DNA from: an uncultured Oscillospiraceae bacterium
Lineage (GTDB): Bacteria; Bacillota; Clostridia; Oscillospirales; Oscillospiraceae
Length of the DNA stretch: 38,722 nt
Assembly: GCA_947587025.1 (NCBI GenBank)
Contig: CANPXW010000011.1
Location: 1-38,722, forward strand
Reading direction: 5' to 3'
Positions 28,155 to 38,466 of this stretch are shown piece after piece. The translations under genes were made by a program, and so were the position numbers. The number at the start of each line of letters is the position of its first letter. Position 1 is the stretch's first letter. The notes under the pieces were generated by a model that worked only from the letters and a program-made list of their open reading frames with translations, was not told where the DNA came from and made no database searches.

Positions 28155-28663
28155 TGATTTTGCGCGTTTTCCGCCAAAATCCGGCCGGCGGCCGGCGCGG
28201 TGTGCCGGCGGCGGGCCCGAATGGCCGAAAGGACCCGGTCCGCCAGCCGGTACAGCCGCCACTTCACTGGCCGCCAGGCGATGTACGCCGCCCGGCCTCC
28301 GGTCCGCCAGCCCAGGTTCTCCAGGGCCGGCAGGACCGCCGGCGCGTCCGGCCCTGTGCGCAGGGCCATGGCGTTATACTTCCAGGCCAGCAGCTCCGCG
28401 CCTTCCGTCAGCTGGCGCAGCGCGTCGGCGTCCCCCTGCTCGCATACCGGGCCCAGGGGGCTGTACATCAGGCAGCCGAACAGGGGCAGCCGGCGGATGA
28501 ACACGTCCATCCCGCCGGTGATGTTCCCCTGGGCGTCCTCGGCCAGGATGAGCTGCTCCTCCCCGAGAGCCCCGGCCTGGGGCGGCCGGGAACCGCTCTG
28601 CCCCCGGCGGGCGAGGAACCGTGCGTATTGCCGTCTCGATCTTTCATCCGTTGCGTAGCGCAT
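28151..28663 (-). CDS. Short FemA/FemB-like (peptidoglycan interpeptide bridge) acyltransferase homologue, possibly truncated
   Basis: 170 aa; ITGGMDVFIRRLPLFGCLMYSPLGPVCEQGD resembles the first GNAT domain of FemABX; second half missing. Confidence 0.6.
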   Translation of the reverse strand: MRYATDERSRRQYARFLARRGQSGSRPPQAGALGEEQLILAEDAQGNITGGMDVFIRRLPLFGCLMYSPLGPVCEQGDADALRQLTEGAELLAWKYNAMALRTGPDAPAVLPALENLGWRTGGRAAYIAWRPVKWRLYRLADRVLSAIRARRRHTAPAAGRILAENAQNH

Positions 28664-28897
28664 GCTTTGACCTCCTTGCGTCGGTGTGTCTTCGCCATCC
28701 TATGCGGGACGGCCCGTCCAAGGGAAATGTTACAAGAAATAACAAAGGTGATCGTTTGACGTTCGCCGTGCCGGAAAAGTTCCCGGAAAAAGGGAGGATT
28801 CCCAGTCAGCGTTCGTAACTTTTGTAACTGATGGCATTATGCCCTACGGATGTGAACAGAAAATGAACGCAATATTAGGACTTTCTTAAGAATAAAA

Positions 28898-28924
28898 GCG
28901 CCTCCCTCGGAAGGAGGGAGGCGC
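28898..28924 (-). terminator. Rho-independent terminator for the TSUP gene
   Basis: GCGCCTCCCTC-GGAAG-GAGGGAGGCGC; minus strand continues TTTTATTCTT. Confidence 0.8.
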
Positions 28925-28941
28925 GTAAGGGGGACGAACGT

Positions 28942-29703
28942 TCAGAGGAAGGTGTCGTATATCACCTTGACGAAGAAGATGGCCAGCACGGTGACGATGA
29001 GGGGCTTGACGATCTTCGAGCCCTTGGCGGTGAAGGAGCGGGCGCCCAGATAGTTGCCCGCGATGCCGAACAGCCCCGCCGTCAGACCCAGGGGCAGCAG
29101 CACCTGGCCGTTGGCCAGGTAGGTGACCAGGGCGGCGATGTTGGTGGACAGGTTGATGACCTTCGTCGCGCCGGCGGCGTCATTGAGGCTCATATGGGCC
29201 AGGCCGGTGAGCAGCAGCAGCAGAAACGTGCCGGTGCCGGGGCCGTAAAAGCCGTCGTACACGCCGATGACGAGTGCCAGGGCGCAGGCGATGGCCAGGG
29301 TGGCACCGAAGGAGCGGGGGTCCCTGCCGGCGGTGTCCAGCCCTTTGCTGCGGAACACGTACACCGCAGTCAGGGGCAGAACGAACAGCAGGATGATGCG
29401 GAACACGTAGTCGTCCACCAGCAGGGCCAGCTGGGCCCCGCAGGCGGAGCCGGCCAGGGCGCACACCGCGCAGGGCAGGCATATCCGGGCCTTGATATAG
29501 CCCTGCCGCCAGAACTTGACGGTGGTCAGGGTGGTGCCCATGGCGGAGCTTATTTTATTGGTGCCGATGCTCATGTGCACCGGCAGCCCGGCGATCAGGT
29601 ACGCCGGCAGGCTTATCAGCCCGCCGCCGCCGGCGATGGCGTCCACGAACCCGCCCAGAAAGATGAGCGGGCAGACGATGAGATACGTGGCGATGTTTCC
29701 CAT
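28942..29703 (-). CDS. TSUP (TauE/SafE) family sulfite/anion exporter-like membrane protein
   Basis: GFVDAIAGGGGLISLPAYL, GVYDGFYGPGTGTFLLLLL, NLSTNIAALVTY. Confidence 0.92.
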   Translation of the reverse strand: MGNIATYLIVCPLIFLGGFVDAIAGGGGLISLPAYLIAGLPVHMSIGTNKISSAMGTTLTTVKFWRQGYIKARICLPCAVCALAGSACGAQLALLVDDYVFRIILLFVLPLTAVYVFRSKGLDTAGRDPRSFGATLAIACALALVIGVYDGFYGPGTGTFLLLLLTGLAHMSLNDAAGATKVINLSTNIAALVTYLANGQVLLPLGLTAGLFGIAGNYLGARSFTAKGSKIVKPLIVTVLAIFFVKVIYDTFL

Positions 29704-29722
29704 GGCTGCTCCTTGACGGCGG

Positions 29723-29751
29723 TTGACAGGGACCGACGTTTTCATTATAAT
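29723..29751 (+). promoter_or_regulatory. Consensus promoter for gamma-carbonic anhydrase/rfbA
   Basis: TTGACA-N17-TATAAT. Confidence 0.85.
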
Positions 29752-29800
29752 TTCATCAGTAATATACGCGCTCAGCGCGGCAAATGCAAGGAGAAACCAC

Positions 29801-30310
29801 ATGATCGTGAAGTATAAGGGGAAAGAGCCCTCCATCGACAAGACCGCCTTCGTGGCGGACAACGCCACCCTCATCGGGGACGTGCGCCTGGCTGAGGACA
29901 GCTCCGTCTGGTTCGGCGCGGTGATCCGGGGGGACAACGAGCCCATCGTCATCGGCCGGGGCTCCAACATCCAGGACAACGCCACCCTCCACTGCGACCC
30001 GGAGCACCCCCTCACCATCGGCGCGGACGTGACCGTGGGCCACAACGCGGTGGTGCACGGCTGCACGGTGGGCGACGGCGCGCTGATCGGCATGGGCGCT
30101 GTGGTGCTGGACGACGCGGTGGTGGGGGAGTGCTCCATCGTGGGGGCCGGGGCCGTGGTGACCTCCGGGATGGTCATCCCGCCCTACTCGCTGGTGGTGG
30201 GCCTGCCCGCCAAGGTGGTGCGGACCGACCGCTTCGGCCAGAAGCAGACGAATCTGGCCAATGCCCAGGGCTACGTGGCCCGGAAGAACGCCTATATGGC
30301 GGGGGAGTAA
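29801..30310 (+). CDS. Gamma-class carbonic anhydrase family protein
   Basis: Left-handed beta-helix; [54 protein letters not shown]. Confidence 0.93.
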   Translation: MIVKYKGKEPSIDKTAFVADNATLIGDVRLAEDSSVWFGAVIRGDNEPIVIGRGSNIQDNATLHCDPEHPLTIGADVTVGHNAVVHGCTVGDGALIGMGAVVLDDAVVGECSIVGAGAVVTSGMVIPPYSLVVGLPAKVVRTDRFGQKQTNLANAQGYVARKNAYMAGE

Positions 30311-30323
30311 GGGGGTCGCGCCT

Positions 30324-31193
30324 ATGAAAGGCATCATTCTGGCCGGGGGCATGGGCACACGCCTGTACCCCATGACCAAGGCCACCAGCAAACAGATGCT
30401 GCCCATCTACGACAAGCCCATGATCTACTATCCCATGAGCGTGCTCATGCTGGCGGGCATGCGCCAGGTGCTTCTCATCTCCACTGAGACGGACCTGCCC
30501 CGGTACAGGGAGCTGCTGGGCGACGGCAGCCGCCTGGGCATGGAGATACAGTATAAGGTCCAGACCAGGCCGCGGGGCCTGGCGGAGGCGTTCATCCTGG
30601 GGGAGGCGTTCATCGGCGGCGACACGGTGTGCCTCATCCTGGGGGACAACGTGTTCTATGGACAGGCCCTGTCCGACTATCTGGCCCGGGGCGCGGCCTT
30701 GAAAGAGGGGGCCATGGTGTTCGGCTACCCGGTGAAGGACCCCCGCCAGTTCGGCGTGGTCCAGTTCGGCAAGGACGGACAGGCCGTCTCCCTGGAGGAA
30801 AAGCCGGAAAAGCCCAAGAGCCGCTATGCCGTGCCGGGGCTGTATTTCTACGACAACACCGTGGTGGACATCGCCAAGGCCGTGCGGCCCTCGGCAAGGG
30901 GCGAGCTGGAGATTACCTCCGTCAACAACACCTACCTGGAGCAGGGCCGGCTGAAGGTCATCCGGGTGGGCCGGGGCATGGCCTGGCTGGACACCGGTTC
31001 CCCCGACGGGCTGCTCAGCGCCTCCCAGTTCGTGCAGACGGTCCAGGAGCGGCAGGGGTTCTATATCGCCTGCCTGGAGGAGATCGCCTGGCGGCAGGGG
31101 TGGATCAGCAGCCGGAAGCTGATGGAGCTGGGCCACCAGCTGCGCATGACGGACTACGGCCAGTATCTGCTCAGCCTGCCCGAGGAGCTGTGA
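30324..31193 (+). CDS. rfbA: Glucose-1-phosphate thymidylyltransferase
   Basis: [73 protein letters not shown]. Confidence 0.96.
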   Translation: MKGIILAGGMGTRLYPMTKATSKQMLPIYDKPMIYYPMSVLMLAGMRQVLLISTETDLPRYRELLGDGSRLGMEIQYKVQTRPRGLAEAFILGEAFIGGDTVCLILGDNVFYGQALSDYLARGAALKEGAMVFGYPVKDPRQFGVVQFGKDGQAVSLEEKPEKPKSRYAVPGLYFYDNTVVDIAKAVRPSARGELEITSVNNTYLEQGRLKVIRVGRGMAWLDTGSPDGLLSASQFVQTVQERQGFYIACLEEIAWRQGWISSRKLMELGHQLRMTDYGQYLLSLPEEL

Positions 31194-31245
31194 GCCGGCC
31201 GTCCGGCGGTTTGGGAATTTTTACCGTATTTTAACCCTTTGTTTT

Positions 31246-31274
31246 TTGACACGTACATAGCCCTCAGTTATAAT
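31246..31274 (+). promoter_or_regulatory. Consensus promoter of 5'-nucleotidase gene
   Basis: TTGACA-N17-TATAAT. Confidence 0.85.
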
Positions 31275-31319
31275 GGATGAGGAGACCACTTTAACAAAAC
31301 CTTATTAAGGAGGACGACT

Positions 31320-33056
31320 ATGAAGAAGCTCTTTTCCCTGCTGCTGGTCCTTGCCATGGTGCTGGCGCTGGGCGCTCCCGCCTTTGCCGACGAGGCCGAG
31401 GGCGAGACCGTCACCGTGCTGTACACCAACGATGTACACACCTACATCGACAAGGACCTGAACTACACCGTGGCCGCCCAGTACCGGGACACCCTGGACA
31501 ACGTCCTGCTGGTAGACGCCGGCGACCACATCCAGGGCACCGCCTATGGCTCCATGGACAAGGGCGAGTCCATCATCACCCTGATGAACCTGGCCCGCTA
31601 CGACGTGGCGACTCTGGGCAACCATGAGTTCGACTACGGCATGGAGGGCTGCATGAACGCCATCGAGTGGGCCCACTTCCCCTATGTGTCCTGCAACTTC
31701 TACCACGAGAAGGACGGCGAGAAGGGCGAGAACGTGCTGGACCCCTACAAGGTCTTTGAGATCGGCGGGCAGAAGATCGCCTTCATCGGCGTCACCACCC
31801 CCGAGTCCTTCACCAAGTCCACCCCCGCCTACTTCCAGGATGAGGACGGCAACTACATCTACGGCATCGCCGGCGGCGAGGACGGCTCCGAGCTGTACGA
31901 GACTGTGCAGGAGGCCATCGACGCCGCCTCCGAGGAGGCCGACGTGATCATCGGCCTGGGCCACCTGGGCGTGGACCCGGCCTCCCAGCCCTGGACCAGT
32001 GAAGAGGTCATCGCCAACACCACCGGCCTGGACGCTTTCATCGACGGCCACTCCCACACCGAGGTGCCCATGGAGGAGGTCGCCGACGCCGACGGCAACA
32101 CCGTCATCCTCACCCAGACCGGCTCCTACTTCAACAACCTGGGCCAGATGACCATCGCCCCCGACGGCTCCATCACCACCCAGCTGCTCACCCCGGCCGA
32201 GGTCAAGGCCAAGGTCTATGACAGCTACGTGGCCAAGCTGTACGCCGGCGAGCTGACCGCCGACGCGCTGGAGCCCGAGGTGGAGGCTGCTCAGAGCGGC
32301 TGGATCGGCCAGGTCAATGACGAGCTGGGCGAGGTCATCGGCACCACCGACGACGTGCTGAACAACTACGCCGAGGACGGCACCCGCCTGGTCCGCAGCC
32401 AGGAGACCAACTCCGGCGACTTTGCGGCGGACGCGCTGTACTATCTGTTCAGCGAGACCACCAAGGTGGACGGCCACCACGTGGATATGGCCATCATGAA
32501 CGGCGGCGGTATCCGCAACGAGGCCATCACCGGCGATATAAGCTACCTGACCTGCAAGAACATGCACACCTTCGGCAACGTGGCCTGCCTGATCGAGGTC
32601 ACCGGCCAGCAGATCCTGGACGCGCTGGAGTTCGGCGCCCGGGGCGTTGGCACTGGCGAGGAGATCGGCGGCTTCCTGCATGTGTCCGGCGCCAAGTACA
32701 CCATCGACACCTCCATCGAGTCGTCCTGCACCATGGACGACAAGGGCGTGTTCACCGGTGTGGACGGCGAGTACCGGGTCAAGGACGTGCAGGTGCTCAA
32801 CGCCGAGACCGGCGAGTACGAGCCTCTGGACCTTGAGGCCAAGTACGACCTGGCCGGCTACAACTACACCCTGCGCGACCTGGGCGACGGCTTCTCCATG
32901 TTCCAGGGCGGCGCCAACATCATCGACTACGTGATGGAGGACTACATGGTCCTGGCCAACTACGTGCAGTCCTTTGAGGACACCGACGGCGACGGTCTGC
33001 CCAACGTGACCGGCTACGGCGAGCTGGAGGGCGAGGGCCGCATCACCATCGAGTGA
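31320..33056 (+). CDS. Secreted 5'-nucleotidase / 2',3'-cyclic phosphodiesterase family metallophosphatase
   Basis: Signal peptide MKKLFSLLLVLAMVLALGAPAFA; YTNDVHTYI, DAGDHIQGT, LGNHEFDYG, GHSHTEVP, MNGGGIRN. Confidence 0.93.
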   Translation: MKKLFSLLLVLAMVLALGAPAFADEAEGETVTVLYTNDVHTYIDKDLNYTVAAQYRDTLDNVLLVDAGDHIQGTAYGSMDKGESIITLMNLARYDVATLGNHEFDYGMEGCMNAIEWAHFPYVSCNFYHEKDGEKGENVLDPYKVFEIGGQKIAFIGVTTPESFTKSTPAYFQDEDGNYIYGIAGGEDGSELYETVQEAIDAASEEADVIIGLGHLGVDPASQPWTSEEVIANTTGLDAFIDGHSHTEVPMEEVADADGNTVILTQTGSYFNNLGQMTIAPDGSITTQLLTPAEVKAKVYDSYVAKLYAGELTADALEPEVEAAQSGWIGQVNDELGEVIGTTDDVLNNYAEDGTRLVRSQETNSGDFAADALYYLFSETTKVDGHHVDMAIMNGGGIRNEAITGDISYLTCKNMHTFGNVACLIEVTGQQILDALEFGARGVGTGEEIGGFLHVSGAKYTIDTSIESSCTMDDKGVFTGVDGEYRVKDVQVLNAETGEYEPLDLEAKYDLAGYNYTLRDLGDGFSMFQGGANIIDYVMEDYMVLANYVQSFEDTDGDGLPNVTGYGELEGEGRITIE

Positions 33057-33085
33057 GCTTATCCCGCTGAAAAGAATATAGCAAG

Positions 33086-33112
33086 CCGCCCCGGACCATC
33101 GGTCCGGGGCGG
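33086..33112. terminator. Rho-independent terminator between convergent genes
   Basis: CCGCCCCGGACC-ATC-GGTCCGGGGCGG-TCTTTT. Confidence 0.85.
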
Positions 33113-33131
33113 TCTTTTATCATGTGTCGGT

Positions 33132-34196
33132 TCAGCTCTCCTTGAAGACCCATACCCGCTGGATCTGGTAGCTGATGAGGAACAGCACGCTGTCCACGAT
33201 GGCTTTTTCCAAAGTCTTGTTCCAGCCCAGCAGACTGTTGAGCAGTACTACCAGGCCCGCAGAGAGGGCCAGCTGCACCACGCACAGCGCATAGTAGCGC
33301 ACCATCTGCCGGGGAGCGCTGCCACGGCTGCCGAACACCGCGCTGCGGTTGACGAAGAAGTTGTACAGCGAGGAGATCACCCGGGCGATGACGGTGGCGG
33401 CCACGATGGCGGTGCTGTCCTTCAGCGAGCCCAGCGGCACCAGTGCCAGGCGGAACACGGCCAGGTCCAGCAGCGCGGAGGACAGGGAGGCCAGGATGTA
33501 CTTGAAAAAGCCGGCGAAGATCAGCCGGTATATCTTGAAGGAGTCAGCGAAGGGGCGGAAGTGGGTCTGGCTGTTGTTGTCGAAATAGACGGTCCGGATG
33601 GGTATCTGCACGGGCACGGGGGCGTGCCGGGCGTTATAGATCAGCATGTTCATCTCGTACTCAAACCGCTCTCCGCTCAGCGCCATGTAAGGTCCAAGAA
33701 AGGACTTGGGGATGGCCCGCAGGCCCGTCTGGGTGTCCCGCAGATACTGCCCGTACAGCAGCCGGAACACGCCGCTGGTGATGCGGTTGCCCTTGCGGCT
33801 TTTAAAGGGGACGGCCGGGTCGGAGAAGTCCCGCGTGCCCAGCAGCAGCACGTTCTGCCGCTTTTCCAGCTCGTCCTGCAGCCGTATCACGTCCTGGACG
33901 GTGTGCTGGCCGTCGGAGTCCACGGTGATGACGCCGGCGTAATCGTCCTCCCAGGCGGTCAGCACGTAGTTGAAGGCGTCCTTCAGCGCCCGGCCCTTGC
34001 CCAGGTTGACGGCGTGGCGCAGCACGGAGACCTCCTGCCGCGCCGCCAGAGCGCCGAACACGCTGCGGCGGTCGGCGCGGCTGCCGTCGTCGATGAGCAC
34101 GATGCGCTCAAAGCCGCTGCCGATCAGCTCGCCGACGTAGTCTGTCAGACTGTCCGGCGGGTCGAGGGCGGGGATGATGATCGGGTCTTTATACAT
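33132..34196 (-). CDS. Bifunctional GT2 glycosyltransferase-GtrA family protein
   Basis: GT2 core (IVLIDDGS, VNLGKGRALKDAFN, VDSDGQH) followed by 4-TM GtrA domain (FFKYILASLSSALLDLAVF...YNFFVNRSAVF). Confidence 0.92.
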   Translation of the reverse strand: MYKDPIIIPALDPPDSLTDYVGELIGSGFERIVLIDDGSRADRRSVFGALAARQEVSVLRHAVNLGKGRALKDAFNYVLTAWEDDYAGVITVDSDGQHTVQDVIRLQDELEKRQNVLLLGTRDFSDPAVPFKSRKGNRITSGVFRLLYGQYLRDTQTGLRAIPKSFLGPYMALSGERFEYEMNMLIYNARHAPVPVQIPIRTVYFDNNSQTHFRPFADSFKIYRLIFAGFFKYILASLSSALLDLAVFRLALVPLGSLKDSTAIVAATVIARVISSLYNFFVNRSAVFGSRGSAPRQMVRYYALCVVQLALSAGLVVLLNSLLGWNKTLEKAIVDSVLFLISYQIQRVWVFKES

Positions 34197-34232
34197 GAGA
34201 GGATTCAGCTCCTTCCATACACAAGATAGGCG

Positions 34233-35969
34233 TCACATGGGATCGTAGTCCAGCTGGACCACCTGCAGATCAGGGTCACCGAAGGTCTGCTCCATGTAGG
34301 CGCGGCAGGCGTCCGTCTGCTCCAGCACGATGAGGTAATTGTAGTTGGACAGCAGAAAATCCTTGCCGGTCATGAAATCCACCGACTGGAAGGTGAAAAA
34401 TTCCGGCTGGAGCAGATACTTGCATATCTCGTCGTAGAACTTTATCCCAAAGTCGTCGCTGGGCGTGAGCACCAGATAATTCTGCCCGGAGGGGACGTCG
34501 TTGGCGGTGAGGATGGACTCCAGCTTCCAGCGCTGGCTGTCGGACCAGTCCTGCCCCCGCAGATACTGGGGGTTGGGGGTCAGGCAGAGCGGGCCCAGCG
34601 CCGCCATGACCACGCAGAGCGCCGCCGCTGTCCAGCGGCGCCGCGTGACGGGCGGAGCGTCCAGTGCGGCGCAGGCGGCGATGAACGTAAGGCCGGCCTC
34701 GAATATCAGGATGGTCATGATATACCGGTCGGCGCCGCCCAGGCGCATCGCCTCGGACAGAGGCATCGTGAGCAGGAACATGGCCGCCAGCAGCACCAGG
34801 TATACCGCGTAGCTGGCCAGGCACAGCACCGCGATCTGCAGGAAGGAGCGCCGCTCGCCCCGGAGCACGAAGCGGCGCAGCAGATACACCAGCACCAGCG
34901 CCGCCAGGATATACAGTATCGGGTTGGACAGGGAGAATATCCTGTCCCGCAGCAGGCCCAGGATGGCGCGGATGTCCTCCGGGGTCTTGTCCCCGAGGAT
35001 CTGCTGGAAGTTTTCCAGGCTCATAGAATGCTTGGTGGTCATGCCGTCCGGGAAGACCAGCGTGACATGCCGCTGCCACAGCAGCAGCGCCGCCGCCGAA
35101 CACAGCGTACATCCCAGCCAGCGGCCCATGTGCCGCCGCCGCTCGCCCATCGCGGCCAGAGCGTAGAACATCACCACCACGGAGAAGAAGATGCCGCTGT
35201 TTTTGATGCTCATCACGAACACGGTATAGGGCACGGTCCACCAGAGCATGTCCGCCAGCCGATCCCGGTAGAAGATGCAGAAGGCCGTGGCGCTCAGCGC
35301 CGCCGAGGGAAGAAGGATGTCCACCAGCAGGGAGTACAGCAGCTGCTGGTCGCTCGGCTCCGCCGCCAGGATGCAAACGCTCATCAGCGCCGTCAACGCG
35401 ACGGCGTACCAGCGCCGCACGAACACGAACAGCCCCGTCAGCATGCCGGCGATGAGCAGATTTTGGATGTAGACCTCCAGCCATTCGGGATGCACGCCCA
35501 GCAGATAGGTGAAGCAATAGAGGAAGGAGGTGCTGCCCAGGGGGTAGGACTGGAAGTAATAGAATTTGTCGTCGGCGAGGACAGGAAAGCGGTCGTAGCG
35601 CAGCAGCTTCTGCAGGGCGATGGCCCAGTGGGTGTAATTGTCCGGCTGGACGAACTTGCAGCCGTACAGCGCCACGGGCAGCACCACGGCGCATCCGAGG
35701 AAAAAGACGATGCCCGGACAGAGCAGCGCCCGGAAGCTCTCCCGCCTGTATACGGCCCGCGCCAGCAGCAGCAGGCCGCCGACGCATATGGCCCAGGCGG
35801 TATGGGGCAGGATGTTCAGGATGCCGGCGAAAAACATCGCGCTGCCGATGGACGCGAAAACAGCGCCCAGAGCCAGCTCCGGGCGCAGCTTTTTCGATAC
35901 GGCATGCACCCAGCCCAGCAGGGACGCCAGCACCATAATCGAGCGCGCGGCGGTGATGAAAACGCTCAT
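34233..35969 (-). CDS. Polytopic membrane protein, probable GT-C type glycosyltransferase
   Basis: 578 aa with ~10 hydrophobic segments and a C-terminal soluble portion; adjacent to GT2-GtrA. Confidence 0.65.
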   Translation of the reverse strand: MSVFITAARSIMVLASLLGWVHAVSKKLRPELALGAVFASIGSAMFFAGILNILPHTAWAICVGGLLLLARAVYRRESFRALLCPGIVFFLGCAVVLPVALYGCKFVQPDNYTHWAIALQKLLRYDRFPVLADDKFYYFQSYPLGSTSFLYCFTYLLGVHPEWLEVYIQNLLIAGMLTGLFVFVRRWYAVALTALMSVCILAAEPSDQQLLYSLLVDILLPSAALSATAFCIFYRDRLADMLWWTVPYTVFVMSIKNSGIFFSVVVMFYALAAMGERRRHMGRWLGCTLCSAAALLLWQRHVTLVFPDGMTTKHSMSLENFQQILGDKTPEDIRAILGLLRDRIFSLSNPILYILAALVLVYLLRRFVLRGERRSFLQIAVLCLASYAVYLVLLAAMFLLTMPLSEAMRLGGADRYIMTILIFEAGLTFIAACAALDAPPVTRRRWTAAALCVVMAALGPLCLTPNPQYLRGQDWSDSQRWKLESILTANDVPSGQNYLVLTPSDDFGIKFYDEICKYLLQPEFFTFQSVDFMTGKDFLLSNYNYLIVLEQTDACRAYMEQTFGDPDLQVVQLDYDPM

Positions 35970-36008
35970 TCTTGTCCTCCCGAGGCGACGGTCGTTCGCC
36001 CGTCAGCT

Positions 36009-36037
36009 ATTATATAACGAGGCGCGGGACTTGTCCA
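36009..36037 (-). promoter_or_regulatory. Predicted promoter of the GT-C/GT2-GtrA pair
   Basis: Minus strand TGGACA-N17-TATAAT. Confidence 0.65.
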
Positions 36038-36044
36038 CAAAAAG

Positions 36045-37409
36045 TCAGTATACCCGTACAGAGCGGCCCAGAGCGGGGCAGACCACGGCGCCCTTTTCCA
36101 GCGCCGGCTGCCCGCCGATGAACACGTAGTCGATGCCCTCCGGCGGGGCGATGGGGTCGTCGAAGGTGGACCGGTCGCATATCCGCTCCGGGTCGAACAC
36201 CGTCACGTCCCCGTCCGCGCCCACGGCCAGACTTCCCTTGCCGGCCAGACGGTACCGGGACGCGGGCATGGCCGTCATCTTGGCCACCGCGTCGTACAGG
36301 CTCAGCCGGCCCGTGCGCACATACCCCGCGATCAGCCGGGGGAAGGTGCCGGCGGCCCGGGGATGGCCCTGGCCCCGGTGCATGGTGGCGTCGCTGGCCA
36401 GCATCACTGCCGGGTGGCACAGAGCCATGGCCACCTGCTTCGGGTCCATCACGTGGCACACCGTCCGGCAGTCGGGCATCTCCCGGCGGACCTTGCGGAA
36501 GAGCTCCTCCGTGCAGCGCCGGCCCTTGTATTCGCCCTCGCACAGCTCCAGCACGCCGTAATCGCAGCCGTAGCGCTCCAGCCAGCCGTCGTCGTAAGTG
36601 GCCGAGCCCAGACCGGTGGAGAAGGCGTCGTAGGGGTAGCAGTCGCACGTCACGTCCAGCCCGCTCAAGCGGTACCGGCCCACAGCGGCCAAAAACTCCG
36701 CCATCTGGCCGAAGCCGGCCATGCTGCCGATGTGGGACACCTGGGCGGGCAGGCCTAGGGTCCGGGCCGCGCCGAGAAACTCGTCCAGCGCGGAGAACAC
36801 GTTGGCCGCGTCGTCCCGCAGATGGCAGGCCAGGGGCTTTCCCGACGGCACGCACGCCTGCGCGCAGGCAAGCAGCTCCCGCTCGTCCATGCCGGGGGTG
36901 TAGCGGATGCCGAAGGATACCCCGGCGCAGCCGGCACCCAGCGCCCCCGCCAGGCCCTCCGCCATGGCGGCTGTCTGCCCGTCGCCGGCGGGCGCGTACC
37001 GGTCCGAGGCCCCGGCCTGGACGCGGAAAAACTCGTGCCCGGCCAGCATGGCCACGTTCACGAAGGCCCCGTGCCGGTCCACGATGTCCAGATACCCGGC
37101 CGGGTCGTATACGTTCTCGCCGCAGTTGCCCGCCACCACCGTGGTCACCCCCATGCGCAGCATGCAGGAGAACACGGACCGATCCCCGTCGGCGTACAGC
37201 CGTCCGTCCGGCTCCACCGGGTCCTCGTGGGTGTGGCAGTCGATGAAGCCGGGGCAGACCACCTTTCCGGTCACGTCCAGCGCCCGGTCCGCCTGCACGG
37301 GCCCCGTGCCCGCCCAGGCGACCTTTCCGTCCTCCAGCAGCAGATCCAGCCGCCCGTCCACGCTGTTGGCCGGGTCGATGACCCGACCGCCGTAAAGCAA
37401 TGTGCGCAT
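36045..37409 (-). CDS. N-acyl-D-amino-acid deacylase-type amidohydrolase
   Basis: LLYGGRVIDPANSVDGRLDLLLEDGKVAWAG, VVCPGFIDCHTHEDP, LDVTCDCYPYDA, ASDATMHRGQGHPRAAGTFPR. Confidence 0.9.
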   Translation of the reverse strand: MRTLLYGGRVIDPANSVDGRLDLLLEDGKVAWAGTGPVQADRALDVTGKVVCPGFIDCHTHEDPVEPDGRLYADGDRSVFSCMLRMGVTTVVAGNCGENVYDPAGYLDIVDRHGAFVNVAMLAGHEFFRVQAGASDRYAPAGDGQTAAMAEGLAGALGAGCAGVSFGIRYTPGMDERELLACAQACVPSGKPLACHLRDDAANVFSALDEFLGAARTLGLPAQVSHIGSMAGFGQMAEFLAAVGRYRLSGLDVTCDCYPYDAFSTGLGSATYDDGWLERYGCDYGVLELCEGEYKGRRCTEELFRKVRREMPDCRTVCHVMDPKQVAMALCHPAVMLASDATMHRGQGHPRAAGTFPRLIAGYVRTGRLSLYDAVAKMTAMPASRYRLAGKGSLAVGADGDVTVFDPERICDRSTFDDPIAPPEGIDYVFIGGQPALEKGAVVCPALGRSVRVY

Positions 37410-37492
37410 ACCGCACCTCCAAAAGCACGTCGTATGGGCACATTGTATCCCTTTTGTCCGGAAATGTCCAGCCAGGGTCACGGCGCATTGCC

Positions 37493-37521
37493 TTGCGTCC
37501 AATCGAAAAATACTCTATAAT
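37493..37521 (+). promoter_or_regulatory. Predicted promoter
   Basis: TTGCGT-N17-TATAAT. Confidence 0.55.
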
Positions 37522-37542
37522 GCCGTTAAGGGGGTATGGGCC

Positions 37543-38382
37543 GTGAAAAGAAGAGCAAAGCCGAAGATGCAGACGCTGAAGGAGACCGCACGCCGCAAGC
37601 CGGCTGTGGTCGCAGTCTACTTTGTGCTGCGGGCGCTGGTCATCCTCACCATGATCCGGCAGTTTTTCAACGGCGACTATGAAAATGTGTTCCTTTGCGC
37701 GCTGACGCTGGTGCTGTTCCTGCTGCCGACGATCATTGAACGGCGGCTGCGCATCGACTTTCCCGACACCATGGAGATCATCATCCTGCTTTTCATCTTC
37801 TCCGCAGAGATACTGGGGGAGATACGCTCCTACTACACCACGTTCCCCGGGTGGGACACGGTCATGCACACCCTCAACGGCTTTCTCTGCGCGGCGGTGG
37901 GTTTCTCCCTGGTGGATATGCTGGACCGCAACGAGCGGTTCTCCCTGTCCCTGTCGCCGGTGTTCCTGGCCATCGTGGCGTTTTGCTTCTCCATGACCAT
38001 CGGGGTGCTGTGGGAGTTTTTCGAGTGCGCCGCCGACACGTTCCTGCTCAAGGACATGCAGAAGGACGCCATTTTGAACACCATCTCCACCGTGGCCCTG
38101 GACCCCACCGGCGGCAACACGCCCGTCATCCTCCGGAACATCGAGGACGTGATCGTGGTCTCCGGCGGGGAGCAGATACCCCTGGGCCTGGGCGGGTATC
38201 TGGACCTGGGGCTGCGGGACACCATGAAGGACCTGTTCGTGAACTTCATCGGCGCGGCGGTGTTTTCCTGCATCGGCTGGTTCTACCTGATCGGCCGGGG
38301 CAAGGGCCGCTTTGCCCGCCGCTTCATCCCCCAGGTGCTGGAGGATGAGGCACCGACAAGCCAGGAGAATGTATCCAAATAA
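37543..38382 (+). CDS. Conserved membrane protein of unknown function
   Basis: About 280 aa from GTG start after an AAGGGGG SD; several TMs, WDTVMHTLNGFLCAAVGF and GVLWEFFECAADTF. Confidence 0.75.
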   Translation: MKRRAKPKMQTLKETARRKPAVVAVYFVLRALVILTMIRQFFNGDYENVFLCALTLVLFLLPTIIERRLRIDFPDTMEIIILLFIFSAEILGEIRSYYTTFPGWDTVMHTLNGFLCAAVGFSLVDMLDRNERFSLSLSPVFLAIVAFCFSMTIGVLWEFFECAADTFLLKDMQKDAILNTISTVALDPTGGNTPVILRNIEDVIVVSGGEQIPLGLGGYLDLGLRDTMKDLFVNFIGAAVFSCIGWFYLIGRGKGRFARRFIPQVLEDEAPTSQENVSK

Positions 38383-38437
38383 GCGTCATTTTGGGACACA
38401 TAGCGTTTTTTGTCCAAAAACGAGCGTCCCCTTTTTG

Positions 38438-38466
38438 TTGAAACAACGACGTTTTTCTGGTATTCT
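38438..38466 (+). promoter_or_regulatory. Predicted promoter of tetR gene
   Basis: TTGAAA-N17-TATTCT. Confidence 0.5.

Noticed and set aside
36010-37869. 619-aa minus-strand ORF overlapping the amidohydrolase in another frame
   Set aside because: Arg/Gly-rich out-of-frame translation; the amidohydrolase frame has all catalytic motifs.
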